From assembly GCA_009784425.1 (NCBI GenBank), contig WRBR01000007.1, forward strand, positions 1 through 38,030: DNA of 38,030 bases, read 5' to 3'. The DNA is from Coriobacteriia bacterium. GTDB lineage: Bacteria; Actinomycetota; Coriobacteriia; Coriobacteriales; UBA8131. Positions 1 to 8,605 of the stretch are shown here, in pieces. The translations under genes and the position numbers were made by a program. Positions within the stretch are counted from its first letter, which is position 1, and the number at the start of each line of letters is the position of its first letter. The notes under the pieces were generated by a model, which saw nothing but the letters and a program-made list of their open reading frames with translations, searched no databases and was not told the DNA's origin.

Positions 1-223
1 GTTGGAACAGGGACGGGGTTGGAACAGGGACGGGGTTGGAACAGGGACGGGGTTGGTGTACCAGCTTGGCCTTTGGAACAGGGGGGCGGGGGTAGTGTTC
101 CAATTTGGTCCAAGGACCAAATTGGAACACTAACCCCGTCCCCCTGTTCCAAAGGCCAAGCTGGTACACCAACCCCGTCCCTCCTGTACCAATCTGGGAC
201 ACCAGCCCCGTCCCTCTGTCCCA
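1..223. repeat. Cluster of nested REP-like palindromes
   Basis: Positions 1-51 are three tandem copies of a 17-bp unit (GTTGGAACAGGGACGGG). Positions 43-182 form one near-perfect 140-bp palindrome centred at 112/113. Its inner part (72-153) is a complete REP-like palindrome of the kind found at 1404-1485, with two mismatches. Its outer part is a second REP whose centre has been split by the inner one. Two more half-units follow, at 162-191 (TGGTACA...TGTACCA) and 195-223 (TGGGACA...TGTCCCA), each holding the GACGGGG core in its loop. No coding function is seen. The whole stretch lies downstream of the rlmB-type gene. Confidence 0.85.
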
Positions 224-267
224 AACGCGCTAGATTGCACCTACTGAGTCCTTCGGGAACCGAAGGG

Positions 268-378
268 CTCAGGAGGTGCCAGATGCGGTGGCGCGTTCAT
301 AAATGCTCGAGTGGAGCGTATACTAATACGTGACCGAGAGCATTTATGAACGCAACGCCGCAGATGGTGCCTACTGAG
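268..378. repeat. Imperfect 41-bp inverted repeat overlapping the rlmB stop codon
   Basis: Arms at 268-308 and 338-378 match at 33 of 41 positions, and the innermost 16 bp (293-308 with 338-353) pair perfectly around a 29-nt loop. The element lies between two direct copies of CTACTGAGTCCTTCGG (241-256 and 371-386). The second copy encodes the last codons and stop of the rlmB-type gene. On the minus strand, 241-271 can also fold into a short CCTTCGG/CCGAAGG hairpin. There is no U-tract, so this looks more like a small non-autonomous mobile element or duplication than a classical terminator. Confidence 0.6.
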
Positions 379-925
379 TCCTTCGGAGCCATTCGTAGGC
401 GATGGCGGTGAAGCACTGGGCCACATTCAGGCTCTGCGTAAAGCCGCGTTGGGGGAGTTTGAATTCAAAGTCGCAGGTTTCTCTGACCAGGCGTGAGGTG
501 CCGGTGTCTTCTGCGCCCATGACAACAACGAGGCGGCCTTCGATAGGGGCATTCCAGATAGTGGTTTTTGCCTGGGCTGAGGCTCCCCCTACCCAAAAGC
601 CTTCGTCCTTCAGTCGTTTGAGGCACTGAGAGATATTTGCCTCCTGCGCCACCTTGATGTATTCCACCGCGCCAGCTGATGTGCGGTAGACCGTTTTATT
701 GACCTGCGCGGCACGCTTTTTGGGGATGATGACGCCCGTTGCTCCCACTACCTCGGCACTGCGAATGATGGCGCCCAGGTTACCCACATCGGTGATGTGA
801 TCCAGGGCAACAATGAGCGCATCTTTCTTGCCGCGCGCCTGCCCAATGAGGTCAAAGAGCGTGGCATATTGGTACACGTAGGGAGCCTCATCAAACTCAA
901 GGCTTTGCTCTCTCCACTCACGCAT
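371..925 (-). CDS. rlmB: SpoU/TrmH-family rRNA 2'-O-methyltransferase, RlmB type, short form
   Basis: This is predicted to transfer a methyl group from S-adenosylmethionine to a ribose 2'-OH of rRNA, with 23S G2251 as the family target. The SPOUT motifs are all present: DHITDVGNLGAIIRSAE near residues 43-59, VVMGAEDTG in the middle, and a C-terminal SLNVA segment that differs from the usual SLNVSVA. The protein is 184 aa against about 250 aa for typical RlmB. The N-terminal RNA-binding domain is absent, and the product starts just before the linker (EAPYVYQYATL). The start ATG overlaps the cysS stop (ATGCGTGA), so the two are translationally coupled. The cysS C-terminus is intact upstream, leaving no room for the missing domain. 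The last two codons and the stop lie in a flanking inverted repeat. RlmB is the best name from synteny; a short TrmH-like enzyme is the alternative. Confidence 0.8.
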   Translation of the reverse strand: MREWREQSLEFDEAPYVYQYATLFDLIGQARGKKDALIVALDHITDVGNLGAIIRSAEVVGATGVIIPKKRAAQVNKTVYRTSAGAVEYIKVAQEANISQCLKRLKDEGFWVGGASAQAKTTIWNAPIEGRLVVVMGAEDTGTSRLVRETCDFEFKLPQRGFTQSLNVAQCFTAIAYEWLRRTQ

Positions 926-2507
926 GGGTGATCCTCGGTCCTTGTGGGGTGTCTTCTATGCTTAAGCCCAGCTGGGCAAGATTGTCTCGAACGGCATCTG
1001 CCCTGGGCCAATCCTTTGCCTCGCGGGCTTCTGTGCGTGCGGCAAGCAGCGCGCCTAAGGCCTCTTCGATGCTTGCGCCCTCGTATGCGGCAAGCTCGTT
1101 TGCCAAAGCGAGAAGCACCTGCTCGTCGCTGCCTGAAACCAGGCTCTCCGTGCCGGCATCCTTTGTGAGGTCAATACCCAGCACAGCCAGCAATTCTACG
1201 ATGGTACACGCCAGCATTTGAAGATTGCCTGCATCAGCAGCCTCATCGATTCCTTTGGCCAGCAGTTGATTAGCTTCAGAAACCAACTCAAATACCACCG
1301 CAATTGCCCCGGCAGTATTGAAATCGTCATCCATGTACTCGCGAAAGCGTGTATGCGCTTGCTTGGCGGGACAAGTGGGAGCTGGGGAGAGGGACGGGGT
1401 TACTGTGGAACAGGGGGACGGGGTTAGTGTTCCAATTTGGCCCTTGGGCCAAATTGGAACACTAACCCCGTCCCCCTGTTCCACAGAACGTGCGGTCTCC
1501 ACCCCTGCCGCTTCAAAGTCGTCTAATACCCACTGGATATTCCGTAAGGCGCCTTCTATGCGTTCGAGGGCTGCGGTTGCTTCTTCCAGGCGTTCGGGCG
1601 AGTAATCAAAGGGTGAGCGATAATGACTCTGCAGCATCAAAAGCCTGAGCGCCTCGGGGCGCACGTGTTCCAAAACATCCTTGAGCAGCAGAAAGTTACC
1701 CTCGCTTTTGCTCATCTTTTCTTTGTCTATGGTCAGCATGCCGCCGTGTAGCCAATAATTGGCAAAGCCGCCTGAAGCACAGGCTTCAGACTGCGCACGC
1801 TCATTCTCGTGATGAGGAAACACCAGATCCTCGCCGCCGGCATGTATGTCAAACGGGGTTCCCAGATAACGCTCGCTCATAGCCGAGCACTCTATGTGCC
1901 AGCCCGGGCGCCCCTCGCCCCAGGGAGAAGGCCAAAACGGCTCGCCCGGTTTTGCGGCCTTCCAGAGGGCAAAGTCGAGAGGGTCACGCTTGAGTTCGTT
2001 TACGTCCACGCGCGCGCCGGCCACAAGGTCATCGATGTTGCGTCCGGAGAGCTTGCCGTAAGAGTCAAAGCTGCGCACCGAAAAGTACACATCTCCGTTA
2101 ATCTCGTAGGCATGCCCCTCCGCAATCAGGCGCTCGATGAGCGTAATCATGGGAGTGATCTCCTCGGTTGCCTTGGGGCACACACTCGGCTCCTTGACGC
2201 CCACGGCCTTCATGACTTCCAGGTAGGCATTGGTGTACTCTTCTGCCACCTCGGCAGAATCCCGCCCCTCTTCACCCGCGCGGTTAATAATCTTGTCATC
2301 CACGTCGGTGATATTTTGGACGTACGTCACCTCATAACCCGAGTACTCAAGGTAGCGCCTGATAACGTCAAAGCTCAAAAAGGTGCGGGCGTTGCCAATG
2401 TGAATATCGTTATACACCGTGGGGCCGCAGATATAAAAGCCTACCTTGCCGGGGGTTACCGGGGTGAATTCCTCTTTGCGGCGGCTCAGTGTGTTATAGA
2501 CTTTCAT
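918..2507 (-). CDS. cysS: Cysteinyl-tRNA synthetase with an in-frame REP insertion
   Basis: This cytoplasmic class I synthetase charges tRNA-Cys. The HIGH-type motif is HIGN (residues 36-39). The zinc ligands are visible at C27, C207 (GWHIEC), H232/H233 and E236, and the KMSKS loop is at 264-268. The protein is 529 aa; family members are usually about 460-490. The excess includes residues about 341-377, which are the translation of a 40-bp-stem palindrome (nt 1404-1485) plus a half-element. This falls just before the conserved MDDDFNTA segment that opens the anticodon-binding helical domain, a variable linker in the family. The frame is open through both arms and the downstream domain is intact, so the enzyme is probably functional. 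AAAGG lies 6 nt before the ATG. The 3' end overlaps rlmB. A 101-nt gap with a dispersed repeat separates it from cysE. Confidence 0.95.
   Translation of the reverse strand: MKVYNTLSRRKEEFTPVTPGKVGFYICGPTVYNDIHIGNARTFLSFDVIRRYLEYSGYEVTYVQNITDVDDKIINRAGEEGRDSAEVAEEYTNAYLEVMKAVGVKEPSVCPKATEEITPMITLIERLIAEGHAYEINGDVYFSVRSFDSYGKLSGRNIDDLVAGARVDVNELKRDPLDFALWKAAKPGEPFWPSPWGEGRPGWHIECSAMSERYLGTPFDIHAGGEDLVFPHHENERAQSEACASGGFANYWLHGGMLTIDKEKMSKSEGNFLLLKDVLEHVRPEALRLLMLQSHYRSPFDYSPERLEEATAALERIEGALRNIQWVLDDFEAAGVETARSVEQGDGVSVPIWPKGQIGTLTPSPCSTVTPSLSPAPTCPAKQAHTRFREYMDDDFNTAGAIAVVFELVSEANQLLAKGIDEAADAGNLQMLACTIVELLAVLGIDLTKDAGTESLVSGSDEQVLLALANELAAYEGASIEEALGALLAARTEAREAKDWPRADAVRDNLAQLGLSIEDTPQGPRITHA
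1404..1485. repeat. Perfect 82-bp REP-like palindrome inside cysS
   Basis: The 40-bp arms 1404-1443 and 1446-1485 are perfectly complementary around a 2-nt loop. Each arm is itself a small hairpin (TGGAACA...TGTTCCA) with GGGGGACGGGGTTAG in the loop. A truncated half-copy (about 1387-1403) abuts it on the left. The element is translated as part of CysS on the minus strand. Confidence 0.95.
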
Positions 2508-2535
2508 CGATACCTTTGTTTTCTAGTTTAGTCCT

Positions 2536-2575
2536 GGATCCTTCGGCTACGCTGCGCTTTGCTCAGGATGACAGG
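2536..2575. repeat. GGATCCTTCG...CTCAGGATGACAG dispersed repeat
   Basis: This imperfect inverted repeat between cysE and cysS matches the motif TCATCCTGAGC...GAAGGATCC (read on the minus strand), which recurs at 33485-33514. From memory, sequences of this type are scattered through many bacterial genomes. It fills much of the cysE-cysS gap and could fold into a hairpin in the transcript. Confidence 0.65.
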
Positions 2576-2608
2576 GAGGATATGGGGCTCAGTGTGTATT
2601 AACTTCTT

Positions 2609-3340
2609 TCATGCGCCTAGATTCTTTATTGCTGCGTCAAGCGTATTAAGCTCGGCTTCTAAGGAGTCTAAGCGCTTTAAGATTTGCTCCAGTTGCTCGT
2701 TGCTCATGCCTTGCATGCCCTGATTCTCTAGGTCTTCAACGCGTTTGGTGAGCGCAAGCAGGTCTTCTTCCAGAGGATACGGCAGGGGCTCGAGCCTTGA
2801 GAGGTCGGCCGCAGAGACGCGCACGCCATCTTGCCTCACAATGCGCCCTGGTATTCCCACTACCGTAGAATCGGGGGGGACGTTGTCAACAACCACGGCT
2901 CCGGCACCTACCTTAGAGCGCGCTCCAACGGTCACATTGCCCAGCACTGCAGAACCAACGCCAAGAACAGCCCAGTCCTCCACGTTGGGGTGACGCTTGC
3001 CCGTTTGCTTTCCGGTTCCGCCGAGGGTTACGCCCTGAAAGATAGTCACGTTATTACCCACAACGGCCGTCTCGCCAATGATGACTCCCATGCCGTGGTC
3101 GATGAACACCCGCCTACCCAGAGTGGCTCCCGGGTGAATCTCAACCCCGGTGAAAAAGCGCGTGCACTGACTCATAAATCGCGCAAGGCCGCGCCTCCCC
3201 TGCTTCCAGAGATAATGCTCACAACGATGCGCAGCCACCGCATGAACGCCAGGGTAATTGATCAAGACACCGGCTGCAGACGGAGCCGCAGGATCGCGCT
3301 CCCTTGCCGCCCTGATGTCCTCCCTAATTCTGCTAATCAT
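2609..3340 (-). CDS. cysE: Serine O-acetyltransferase (EpsC/CysE type)
   Basis: The enzyme acetylates L-serine from acetyl-CoA, the first step of cysteine synthesis. It shows an N-terminal helical part with NYPGVHAVAAHR, then a left-handed beta-helix of hexapeptide repeats. The catalytic DH pair is at residues 81-82 (FIDHGMGVIIGET) and GKRHPNVED near 114-122. The length of 243 aa includes a C-terminal extension from about residue 192 that looks like a coiled coil (LLALTKRVEDLENQ, then QILKRLDSLEAEL). The start ATG overlaps the ispF stop (ATGA), and AAGGAG precedes it inside ispF. Its position upstream of cysS couples cysteine supply to tRNA-Cys charging, as in the Bacillus gltX-cysE-cysS cluster. 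Confidence 0.93.
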   Translation of the reverse strand: MISRIREDIRAARERDPAAPSAAGVLINYPGVHAVAAHRCEHYLWKQGRRGLARFMSQCTRFFTGVEIHPGATLGRRVFIDHGMGVIIGETAVVGNNVTIFQGVTLGGTGKQTGKRHPNVEDWAVLGVGSAVLGNVTVGARSKVGAGAVVVDNVPPDSTVVGIPGRIVRQDGVRVSAADLSRLEPLPYPLEEDLLALTKRVEDLENQGMQGMSNEQLEQILKRLDSLEAELNTLDAAIKNLGA

Positions 3341-3837
3341 TCCCGCTCCTTCGTGTAATGCTTCTCCAACAAGCTTACAGTATACGCGCTGATGCCCTCT
3401 TTGCGGCCTTCAAAGCCCAGGTGCTCGGTTGTGGTGGCTTTGATGCCAACCTGCTCAAGGCTGATGCTCAGTGCTTCGGCGATGTTTGTGCGCATCTCGT
3501 CTCTGAAGGGGGAGAGGCGTGGTTCTTGGGCGATGATGACGCTGTCTATGTCCTCGATGCGCCAGCCGTCAAGAGTCAGCAGCTCGTGCACCCATCTGAG
3601 GAGATTGAGGGAGTTGGCGTCTTTATATGCGGGGTCGCTGGGAGGAAAGTGCTGGCCGATGTCACCCAGGCGGGCTGCCCCCAGCAGGGAGTCCATGATT
3701 GCGTGAACGAGTACATCGGCGTCGGAGTGCCCGGCCAGGCCTCGCGGGTGCGCGATGCGTACGCCGCCCAGGATGAGCGGCCGCCCTTCTGATTCCGAGG
3801 CAAAGGCGTGTGTGTCTATGCCAAGACCGATTCTCAA
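3337..3837 (-). CDS. ispF: 2-C-methyl-D-erythritol 2,4-cyclodiphosphate synthase
   Basis: This is the MEP-pathway enzyme that cyclises CDP-methylerythritol 2-phosphate with loss of CMP. Zinc ligands D8 and H10 (GIDTH) and H45 (in HSDADVLVHAIMD) are present. The substrate loop SLNLLRW and the C-terminal TTTEHLGFEGRKEG signature are intact. The length (166 aa) is normal. The start is a TTG that overlaps the ispD stop (TTGA); no in-frame ATG lies nearby, and the first residues MRIGLGIDTH match the family start exactly. Its own stop overlaps the cysE ATG. Translational coupling with ispD, which makes the pathway intermediate two steps earlier, is expected. Confidence 0.95.
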   Translation of the reverse strand: MRIGLGIDTHAFASESEGRPLILGGVRIAHPRGLAGHSDADVLVHAIMDSLLGAARLGDIGQHFPPSDPAYKDANSLNLLRWVHELLTLDGWRIEDIDSVIIAQEPRLSPFRDEMRTNIAEALSISLEQVGIKATTTEHLGFEGRKEGISAYTVSLLEKHYTKERE

Positions 3838-4730
3838 TTTTCGATTTCTTGTTGGCGTTTGCGGAGGCCGGCTTCTACGGCGGTGGTGTCTTCGGGTACG
3901 GTGATTTTGATGTTGTTGCGGGGGCCTTCTACCAGTGCTATCTTGCCGCCGATGCGTTCTACCAAGGATGAGTCATCCGTGCCAACAAAGCCGTCGGTGA
4001 GGGCAACGCGGTGCGCCTCCTTTATCACTGCAGTTCTGAATACCTGCGGGGTTTGTGCCGTCCAAAACGCCGAGCGATCCGGCGTGCCGAGGATGTTGTT
4101 CTCACTGACTATCTTGAGCGTATCGATGGCAGGGTAGCCAACCACGGCTCCGTCGTAGTCAACGCTCCCCTTTACCGCTGCTATGGTGTGCTCAATTAAA
4201 GCGGGAGTAATCAGAGGGCGGGCGCCGTCGTGTATGGCAACAAACTCAAACTCCTCCCCTACCAGGTTGAGTCCGGCTAGTGATGATTCCTGACGAATCT
4301 CGCCAGCAGGTGCCATGACAACCGGGGTAACAAAGGGAAAGGAATCGATAGCCTCGTGGCAATACTCCTGCATGCGGTCTTCAGGGCACACCACAACAAT
4401 TAACCCCACATCGGCAACCGCGTCAAAGGCCTCGGCGCTCCAGGTGAGAATCGGCTTGCCAAAGACCTCCAGCAGCTGCTTGCCGCCGGGACGGTGAAAG
4501 CGCGCACCAGTGCCCCCGGCCAAAATGACCGCGGCGGTTTGCGGATGGCTGGAAACCCGCCCCTTTAAGGAAAGGAGCTCCATCTCGAGCATGTCCATGT
4601 TTTCTTTATTGGCGATGAACTCCGGCTGCGCCAGAATGCTTGGGCCGCTTACCGGGTCGCGGGAAGTGCCCAGAGAAGGGCGCTCATCGCTGCCGGGAAG
4701 AATTGCCTGTTTGTCCAGAGAATCAATCAT
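3834..4730 (-). CDS. ispD: 2-C-methyl-D-erythritol 4-phosphate cytidylyltransferase with N-terminal extension
   Basis: It transfers CMP to methylerythritol 4-phosphate in the MEP pathway. The nucleotide-binding segment AAVILAGGTGARF starts at residue 66, followed by the GKQLLEV lysine, HDGARPLI, TAQTPQVFRTAVI and TDDSSLVE. The catalytic domain is normal in size, but about 62 residues precede it where the family usually starts within about 5 residues of this motif. The extension has no recognisable domain. The annotated ATG lies 6 nt after the disA stop and has no clear Shine-Dalgarno sequence. A start at M45 or M47 would shorten the extension but not remove it. ispF follows with a TTGA overlap. 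Confidence 0.92.
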   Translation of the reverse strand: MIDSLDKQAILPGSDERPSLGTSRDPVSGPSILAQPEFIANKENMDMLEMELLSLKGRVSSHPQTAAVILAGGTGARFHRPGGKQLLEVFGKPILTWSAEAFDAVADVGLIVVVCPEDRMQEYCHEAIDSFPFVTPVVMAPAGEIRQESSLAGLNLVGEEFEFVAIHDGARPLITPALIEHTIAAVKGSVDYDGAVVGYPAIDTLKIVSENNILGTPDRSAFWTAQTPQVFRTAVIKEAHRVALTDGFVGTDDSSLVERIGGKIALVEGPRNNIKITVPEDTTAVEAGLRKRQQEIEN

Positions 4731-4736
4731 GTTGAA

Positions 4737-5807
4737 TTAAATAGTTGAACGTAAACGCATGAACGACTTAGCCAGCGCACGCACATTGTCAATGCCCAGG
4801 TCTTCCATGCGATCGTCAAAACCATCCTCCGAGTCGGTGATAACTGCATGAAGGCTTCCGTACTCATCAATAATACGCGCCACAGCCTCTTCGTCAAGCA
4901 TAGAAATGCGGCTGATAGTGCGAAATCCGCGCGGAGATATGTGCTCTTCGGTTGCGGGCGCGTCAATGTAGCCCAGCAGGTGTAGGATCTGCTCGCCGTT
5001 GTCCTGCGGTTTGAGCTTGACGATAGCCTTGGCAATGTCCATAACCGCCTTTGGATCGTTGGAGGTTGCATAGTCACGGATGATAAGCTTAAAGGTCTCG
5101 GCCAACCCGCGAGAAAGCTCCTCGATCTGCCCGCGTAAAATGCCGCTGTTGTCGCCCAAAAAGTCGATATTAAGCTCAGTTTCAATGGCAAGATGGAAGA
5201 TGCGGATAAAGCGATTGATTACGTCGATGAAATCAGCCACCGTTGAGATGTCGTCCATTTCAAGGAAGCTCAGGCGCATGCACGAGCGGTCAAGATTGGT
5301 GCGGTAGTTCTGCAGGGCCATGATGCCCTGGTTACATCGCTGCAGCAGTATGCCCTCTGAGTCAAGCGTGAGTGCCTCGCCGTCTCGGTACAGCGTGGTT
5401 TGCCTGCGCCGCTTGGAGATGGCAATGGCTATCGTGTTGGTTTCTGCAGACGCGCGGGAGGCGCTTCGGTGGCGCATGCCGGTTTCTGGCGTGGGGATGT
5501 TGGGGTCGGGGCTCAAATGGATGTTGGCGCAGATGATGCGCTTTGCCTCGTCACTCAGCAGAATTGCCCCGTCCATCTTACTGAGCTCAAAAAGCCGCTG
5601 CGGCGTAAGGTCAACATCTATCTCAAAACCGCCGCCACTTATGGCGAGAACTCCCTCCACATCGCCTATGCAAATGAAGGCTCCGGTCTGCGCCGAGTTA
5701 ATTAAATCAATAGCCTCTCGAAGCTGCGTGCCCGAAGAAACCAAGTTGATAGCGTCATCAAAGTGATCCAGGCGAATATCGCTGAACAGGCTATGGATTT
5801 GTTTCAT
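4737..5807 (-). CDS. disA: DNA integrity scanning diadenylate cyclase DisA
   Basis: DisA makes cyclic di-AMP from two ATP while scanning DNA. The DAC domain occupies the N-terminal ~140 residues, with the DGA motif at 79-81 and RHR at 112-114. A helical linker follows, then a C-terminal helix-hairpin-helix region (DEEAVARIIDEYGSLHAV). The length (356 aa) is typical. The residue before RHR is Met111, where characterised DisA proteins have Thr (GTRHR), a nucleotide contact in the family. A good Shine-Dalgarno (GAGGAG, 6 nt before the ATG) marks the start. radA, its usual partner in Bacillus, is absent between clpC and disA. A 178-nt gap separates it from clpC, while ispD follows after 6 nt. Confidence 0.95.
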   Translation of the reverse strand: MKQIHSLFSDIRLDHFDDAINLVSSGTQLREAIDLINSAQTGAFICIGDVEGVLAISGGGFEIDVDLTPQRLFELSKMDGAILLSDEAKRIICANIHLSPDPNIPTPETGMRHRSASRASAETNTIAIAISKRRRQTTLYRDGEALTLDSEGILLQRCNQGIMALQNYRTNLDRSCMRLSFLEMDDISTVADFIDVINRFIRIFHLAIETELNIDFLGDNSGILRGQIEELSRGLAETFKLIIRDYATSNDPKAVMDIAKAIVKLKPQDNGEQILHLLGYIDAPATEEHISPRGFRTISRISMLDEEAVARIIDEYGSLHAVITDSEDGFDDRMEDLGIDNVRALAKSFMRLRSTI

Positions 5808-5945
5808 TAACTTCTCCTCGAATAAGCACGGCTAAAAAGCTTGTGTACATAATAGCAAAAGCGAAGCCAAACTCTCTCCGCTTCTTGGCTGTTTATGTGC
5901 AAATCCCTAATAACTCTCACATCACTTTGAGTAAAGGCCTAACCC

Positions 5946-5980
5946 TTCTCTCTTCTCTCTTCTCTCTTAACTCTTAACTC
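5946..5980. repeat. 7-bp tandem repeat just downstream of clpC
   Basis: On the plus strand the sequence is three TTCTCTC units followed by two TTAACTC units, five heptamers in all, 5 nt beyond the clpC stop. The minus-strand transcript has a purine-rich tract here. It lies in the 178-nt clpC-disA gap, where no gene or clear terminator is seen. Confidence 0.75.
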
Positions 5981-5985
5981 TCACT

Positions 5986-8559
5986 TCACTCCGCGGGGCT
6001 GCCTTCGTTGCCGGGGGTTCCGGACTGTGGTCTGCCGCCGCCTTTGAAGATGGGGGTGATGAGCTCGGTTTCGCGGGCCAAGGTGTCGCGCTTGCGTGGC
6101 TTGGGAATCTCGCCCTCTTCAACGGAGAAGACAATCTCATCGTCTACCAGGTTGGCAACGATAATCTTGCCTGGCTCCCAGCGCCCTTCGAGGACTCCCT
6201 CGCTGATGGGGTCTTCGAGCAAGCGTTGTATGGCGCGGCGAAGAGGTCTGGCACCATAGGCGGTGTCGGTTCCTTCATCGGCAATAAACTCACGCGCCTC
6301 CTTGGAAAGAGAGATGCTCATGTTCTGGGTAATCAGGCGGTCGCGCAGGTCGCTCACCATCAGCTCAACAATGAGGCCAATCTGCTCCTTGGTGAGACTC
6401 TTGAAGACGATGATCTCGTCAATGCGGTTCAAGAACTCCGGGCGGAAGAGCTTCTTCATCTCGGTCATCACGCGGGAGTTGATCTCTTTGTCAGAAAGCG
6501 CATCACCGGTGTCAGAGCCGCCAAAGCCAACGGGGGTGCCCTGGGCAATCTCACGCGCGCCCACGTTAGAGGTCATGATGATGATGGTGTTGCGAAAATC
6601 AACCTTGCGACCTTGGCCATCGGTGAGGCGTCCCTCTTCGAGAATCTGCAACAAAATATTGAAGATGTCAGGGTGAGCCTTTTCAATCTCGTCAAACAGC
6701 ACCACGGAATACGGCCGGGCGCGCACCGCCTTGGTGAGCTGTCCGCCCTCGTCGTAGCCCACGTAGCCGGGCGGCGAACCCACCAGGCGCGAAACCGTGT
6801 GTTTTTCCATGTATTCACTCATGTCAAAGGAGATGAGAGCGTCTTCGGTAGAGAAGAGAAACTCCGCCAAGGCCTTGGAGAGCTCGGTCTTACCCACGCC
6901 AGAGGGGCCGAGGAAGATGAACGAACCACCCGGGCGCTTGGGATCCTTAAGACCGGCGCGCGAACGTCGGATAGCCTTGGATATGGAGGTCACGGCCTCG
7001 TCTTGACCAATGACCCGCTCGTGTAAAACGTCTTCCATGCGGAGCAGCTTCTCGGTCTCGGCCTCGGTGAGGTCGGTCACCGGCACGCCGGTTGTCATGG
7101 AGACAATATCGGCAATCTCCTTGGCAGAAACGTTGGCAACGTCTTTGGAGCTGTCCTTGAGCCACTGCTCTTCTACCTGCAGGCGCTCTGCCTGGAGCTT
7201 TTTCTCGGCATCGCGCAGCTGGGCGGCCTTTTCAAAATCCTGAGTGTTGATGGCTTCGTCTTTTTCTGCCCGGATTTTACGGAGCTTCTCGTCAATCTCG
7301 TGCACCTCGGTGGGCAGCGTCATATTGCGTATGCGCATACGAGCCCCGGCTTCATCAATGACGTCGATGGCCTTGTCGGGCAAAAAGCGGTCTTGCACGT
7401 AGCGATCAGAGAGCGACACGGCGGCCTCAAGCGCCTCATCTGAGAAGCGCACGCGGTGGTGCGCCTCGTAGCGGTCGCGCAGACCCTCAAGAATCTGCAC
7501 CGCTTGATCGCTGGTGGGTTCATGTATCATCACCGGCTGAAAACGGCGCTCCAGCGCAGAGTCCTTCTCCAGATGCTTGCGGTATTCATCTGAGGTAGTG
7601 GCTCCAATGACCTGAATCTCGCCACGCGAAAGCGGCGGCTTGAGAATCGCGGCCGCATCAATGGAACCCTCGGCAGACCCAGCGCCAATAAGTGTGTGCA
7701 TCTCGTCGATGAAGAGGATAATCTTGCCGTCGCTCTTCACGGCGTTGATGACCTGCTTGAGTCGCTCCTCAAACTCACCGCGGTACTTGGATCCGGCAAC
7801 CAGGGCTGGCACGTCCAAGGTGATGATCTGCTTGCCGCGCAGGATGTCGGGCACCTGTTCGGCAGCAATGAGCTGTGCGAGGCCCTCGGCAATGGCGGTT
7901 TTGCCCACGCCCGGGTCTCCCAAAAGCAGCGGATTATTCTTGGTGCGGCGAGAGAGAATCTGCATAACGCGCTCAATCTCCATCTCGCGCCCCACCACAG
8001 GGTCGAGCTTGCCGTCGAGGGCTTCCTGGGTGAGGTTGGTGCCAAATTCCTTGAGGATGCTGGAGCCGTCGCCCGTGTCAATCTCGGCGTCCGAGATGTC
8101 TGGGTGCCCTGCGTAAGCAGAGTTCTTCTGCAGCTGCTCAACAATGGCCTTCTTGATCATCTCGCCGTCGATGCCCATCTGAGAGAGCGCCTGTATGGCC
8201 TGCCCGTTGCCCTCGCGCACAATGCCGAGCAGGAGGTGCTCCGTAGAGATATAGCTCTGGCCGAGCTGCATGGTCTCGCGGAGAGCATACTCCAGCACAC
8301 GCTTAACCCGCGGGGTAAAAGACAGATGGCCCTGAGGCATCTCCTCGCTCGAATTAACGATGGACTTAACCTGAGCCAAGACCTCATCATATTTAACGGA
8401 GAGCTTGTCAAGCGCCTGGGCAGCAATGCCCTCTTTCTCGCGCAAGAGGCCCAAAAGCAGATGCTCGGTGCCCACATTGGACTGACCCAGCTGCCGCGCC
8501 TCATCTTGAGCCGCCGCCAACACCGAACGAGCTTTGTCGGTAAATCTATCAAAAGACAT
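5986..8559 (-). CDS. clpC: ATP-dependent Clp protease ATP-binding subunit ClpC
   Basis: This Hsp100 AAA+ unfoldase feeds substrates to ClpP. Two Clp N-terminal repeats span about residues 1-145. The first AAA+ module has Walker A GDPGVGKT at 214-221 and Walker B ILFIDE near 281-286. A UVR-like middle segment lies around 420-455 ([16 protein letters not shown]), and the second Walker A GPSGVGKT is at 551-558. The D2-small domain closes the protein. The length (857 aa) is slightly above the usual 810-850, through a charged C-terminal tail. GGGAG lies 6 nt before the ATG. It follows lysS after a 132-nt gap holding a REP palindrome and precedes disA. No CtsR or McsA/B gene is in the window. Confidence 0.97.
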   Translation of the reverse strand: MSFDRFTDKARSVLAAAQDEARQLGQSNVGTEHLLLGLLREKEGIAAQALDKLSVKYDEVLAQVKSIVNSSEEMPQGHLSFTPRVKRVLEYALRETMQLGQSYISTEHLLLGIVREGNGQAIQALSQMGIDGEMIKKAIVEQLQKNSAYAGHPDISDAEIDTGDGSSILKEFGTNLTQEALDGKLDPVVGREMEIERVMQILSRRTKNNPLLLGDPGVGKTAIAEGLAQLIAAEQVPDILRGKQIITLDVPALVAGSKYRGEFEERLKQVINAVKSDGKIILFIDEMHTLIGAGSAEGSIDAAAILKPPLSRGEIQVIGATTSDEYRKHLEKDSALERRFQPVMIHEPTSDQAVQILEGLRDRYEAHHRVRFSDEALEAAVSLSDRYVQDRFLPDKAIDVIDEAGARMRIRNMTLPTEVHEIDEKLRKIRAEKDEAINTQDFEKAAQLRDAEKKLQAERLQVEEQWLKDSSKDVANVSAKEIADIVSMTTGVPVTDLTEAETEKLLRMEDVLHERVIGQDEAVTSISKAIRRSRAGLKDPKRPGGSFIFLGPSGVGKTELSKALAEFLFSTEDALISFDMSEYMEKHTVSRLVGSPPGYVGYDEGGQLTKAVRARPYSVVLFDEIEKAHPDIFNILLQILEEGRLTDGQGRKVDFRNTIIIMTSNVGAREIAQGTPVGFGGSDTGDALSDKEINSRVMTEMKKLFRPEFLNRIDEIIVFKSLTKEQIGLIVELMVSDLRDRLITQNMSISLSKEAREFIADEGTDTAYGARPLRRAIQRLLEDPISEGVLEGRWEPGKIIVANLVDDEIVFSVEEGEIPKPRKRDTLARETELITPIFKGGGRPQSGTPGNEGSPAE

Positions 8560-8605
8560 AAGATACTCCCTATCTCAACTTGCTATCTGTTCTCACAGCC
8601 CCACT

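Noticed and set aside
1809-2531. Plus-strand 240-codon frame opposite cysS
   Set aside because: It is antisense to a clearly conserved gene with all its catalytic motifs; no family is recognisable in the antisense product.
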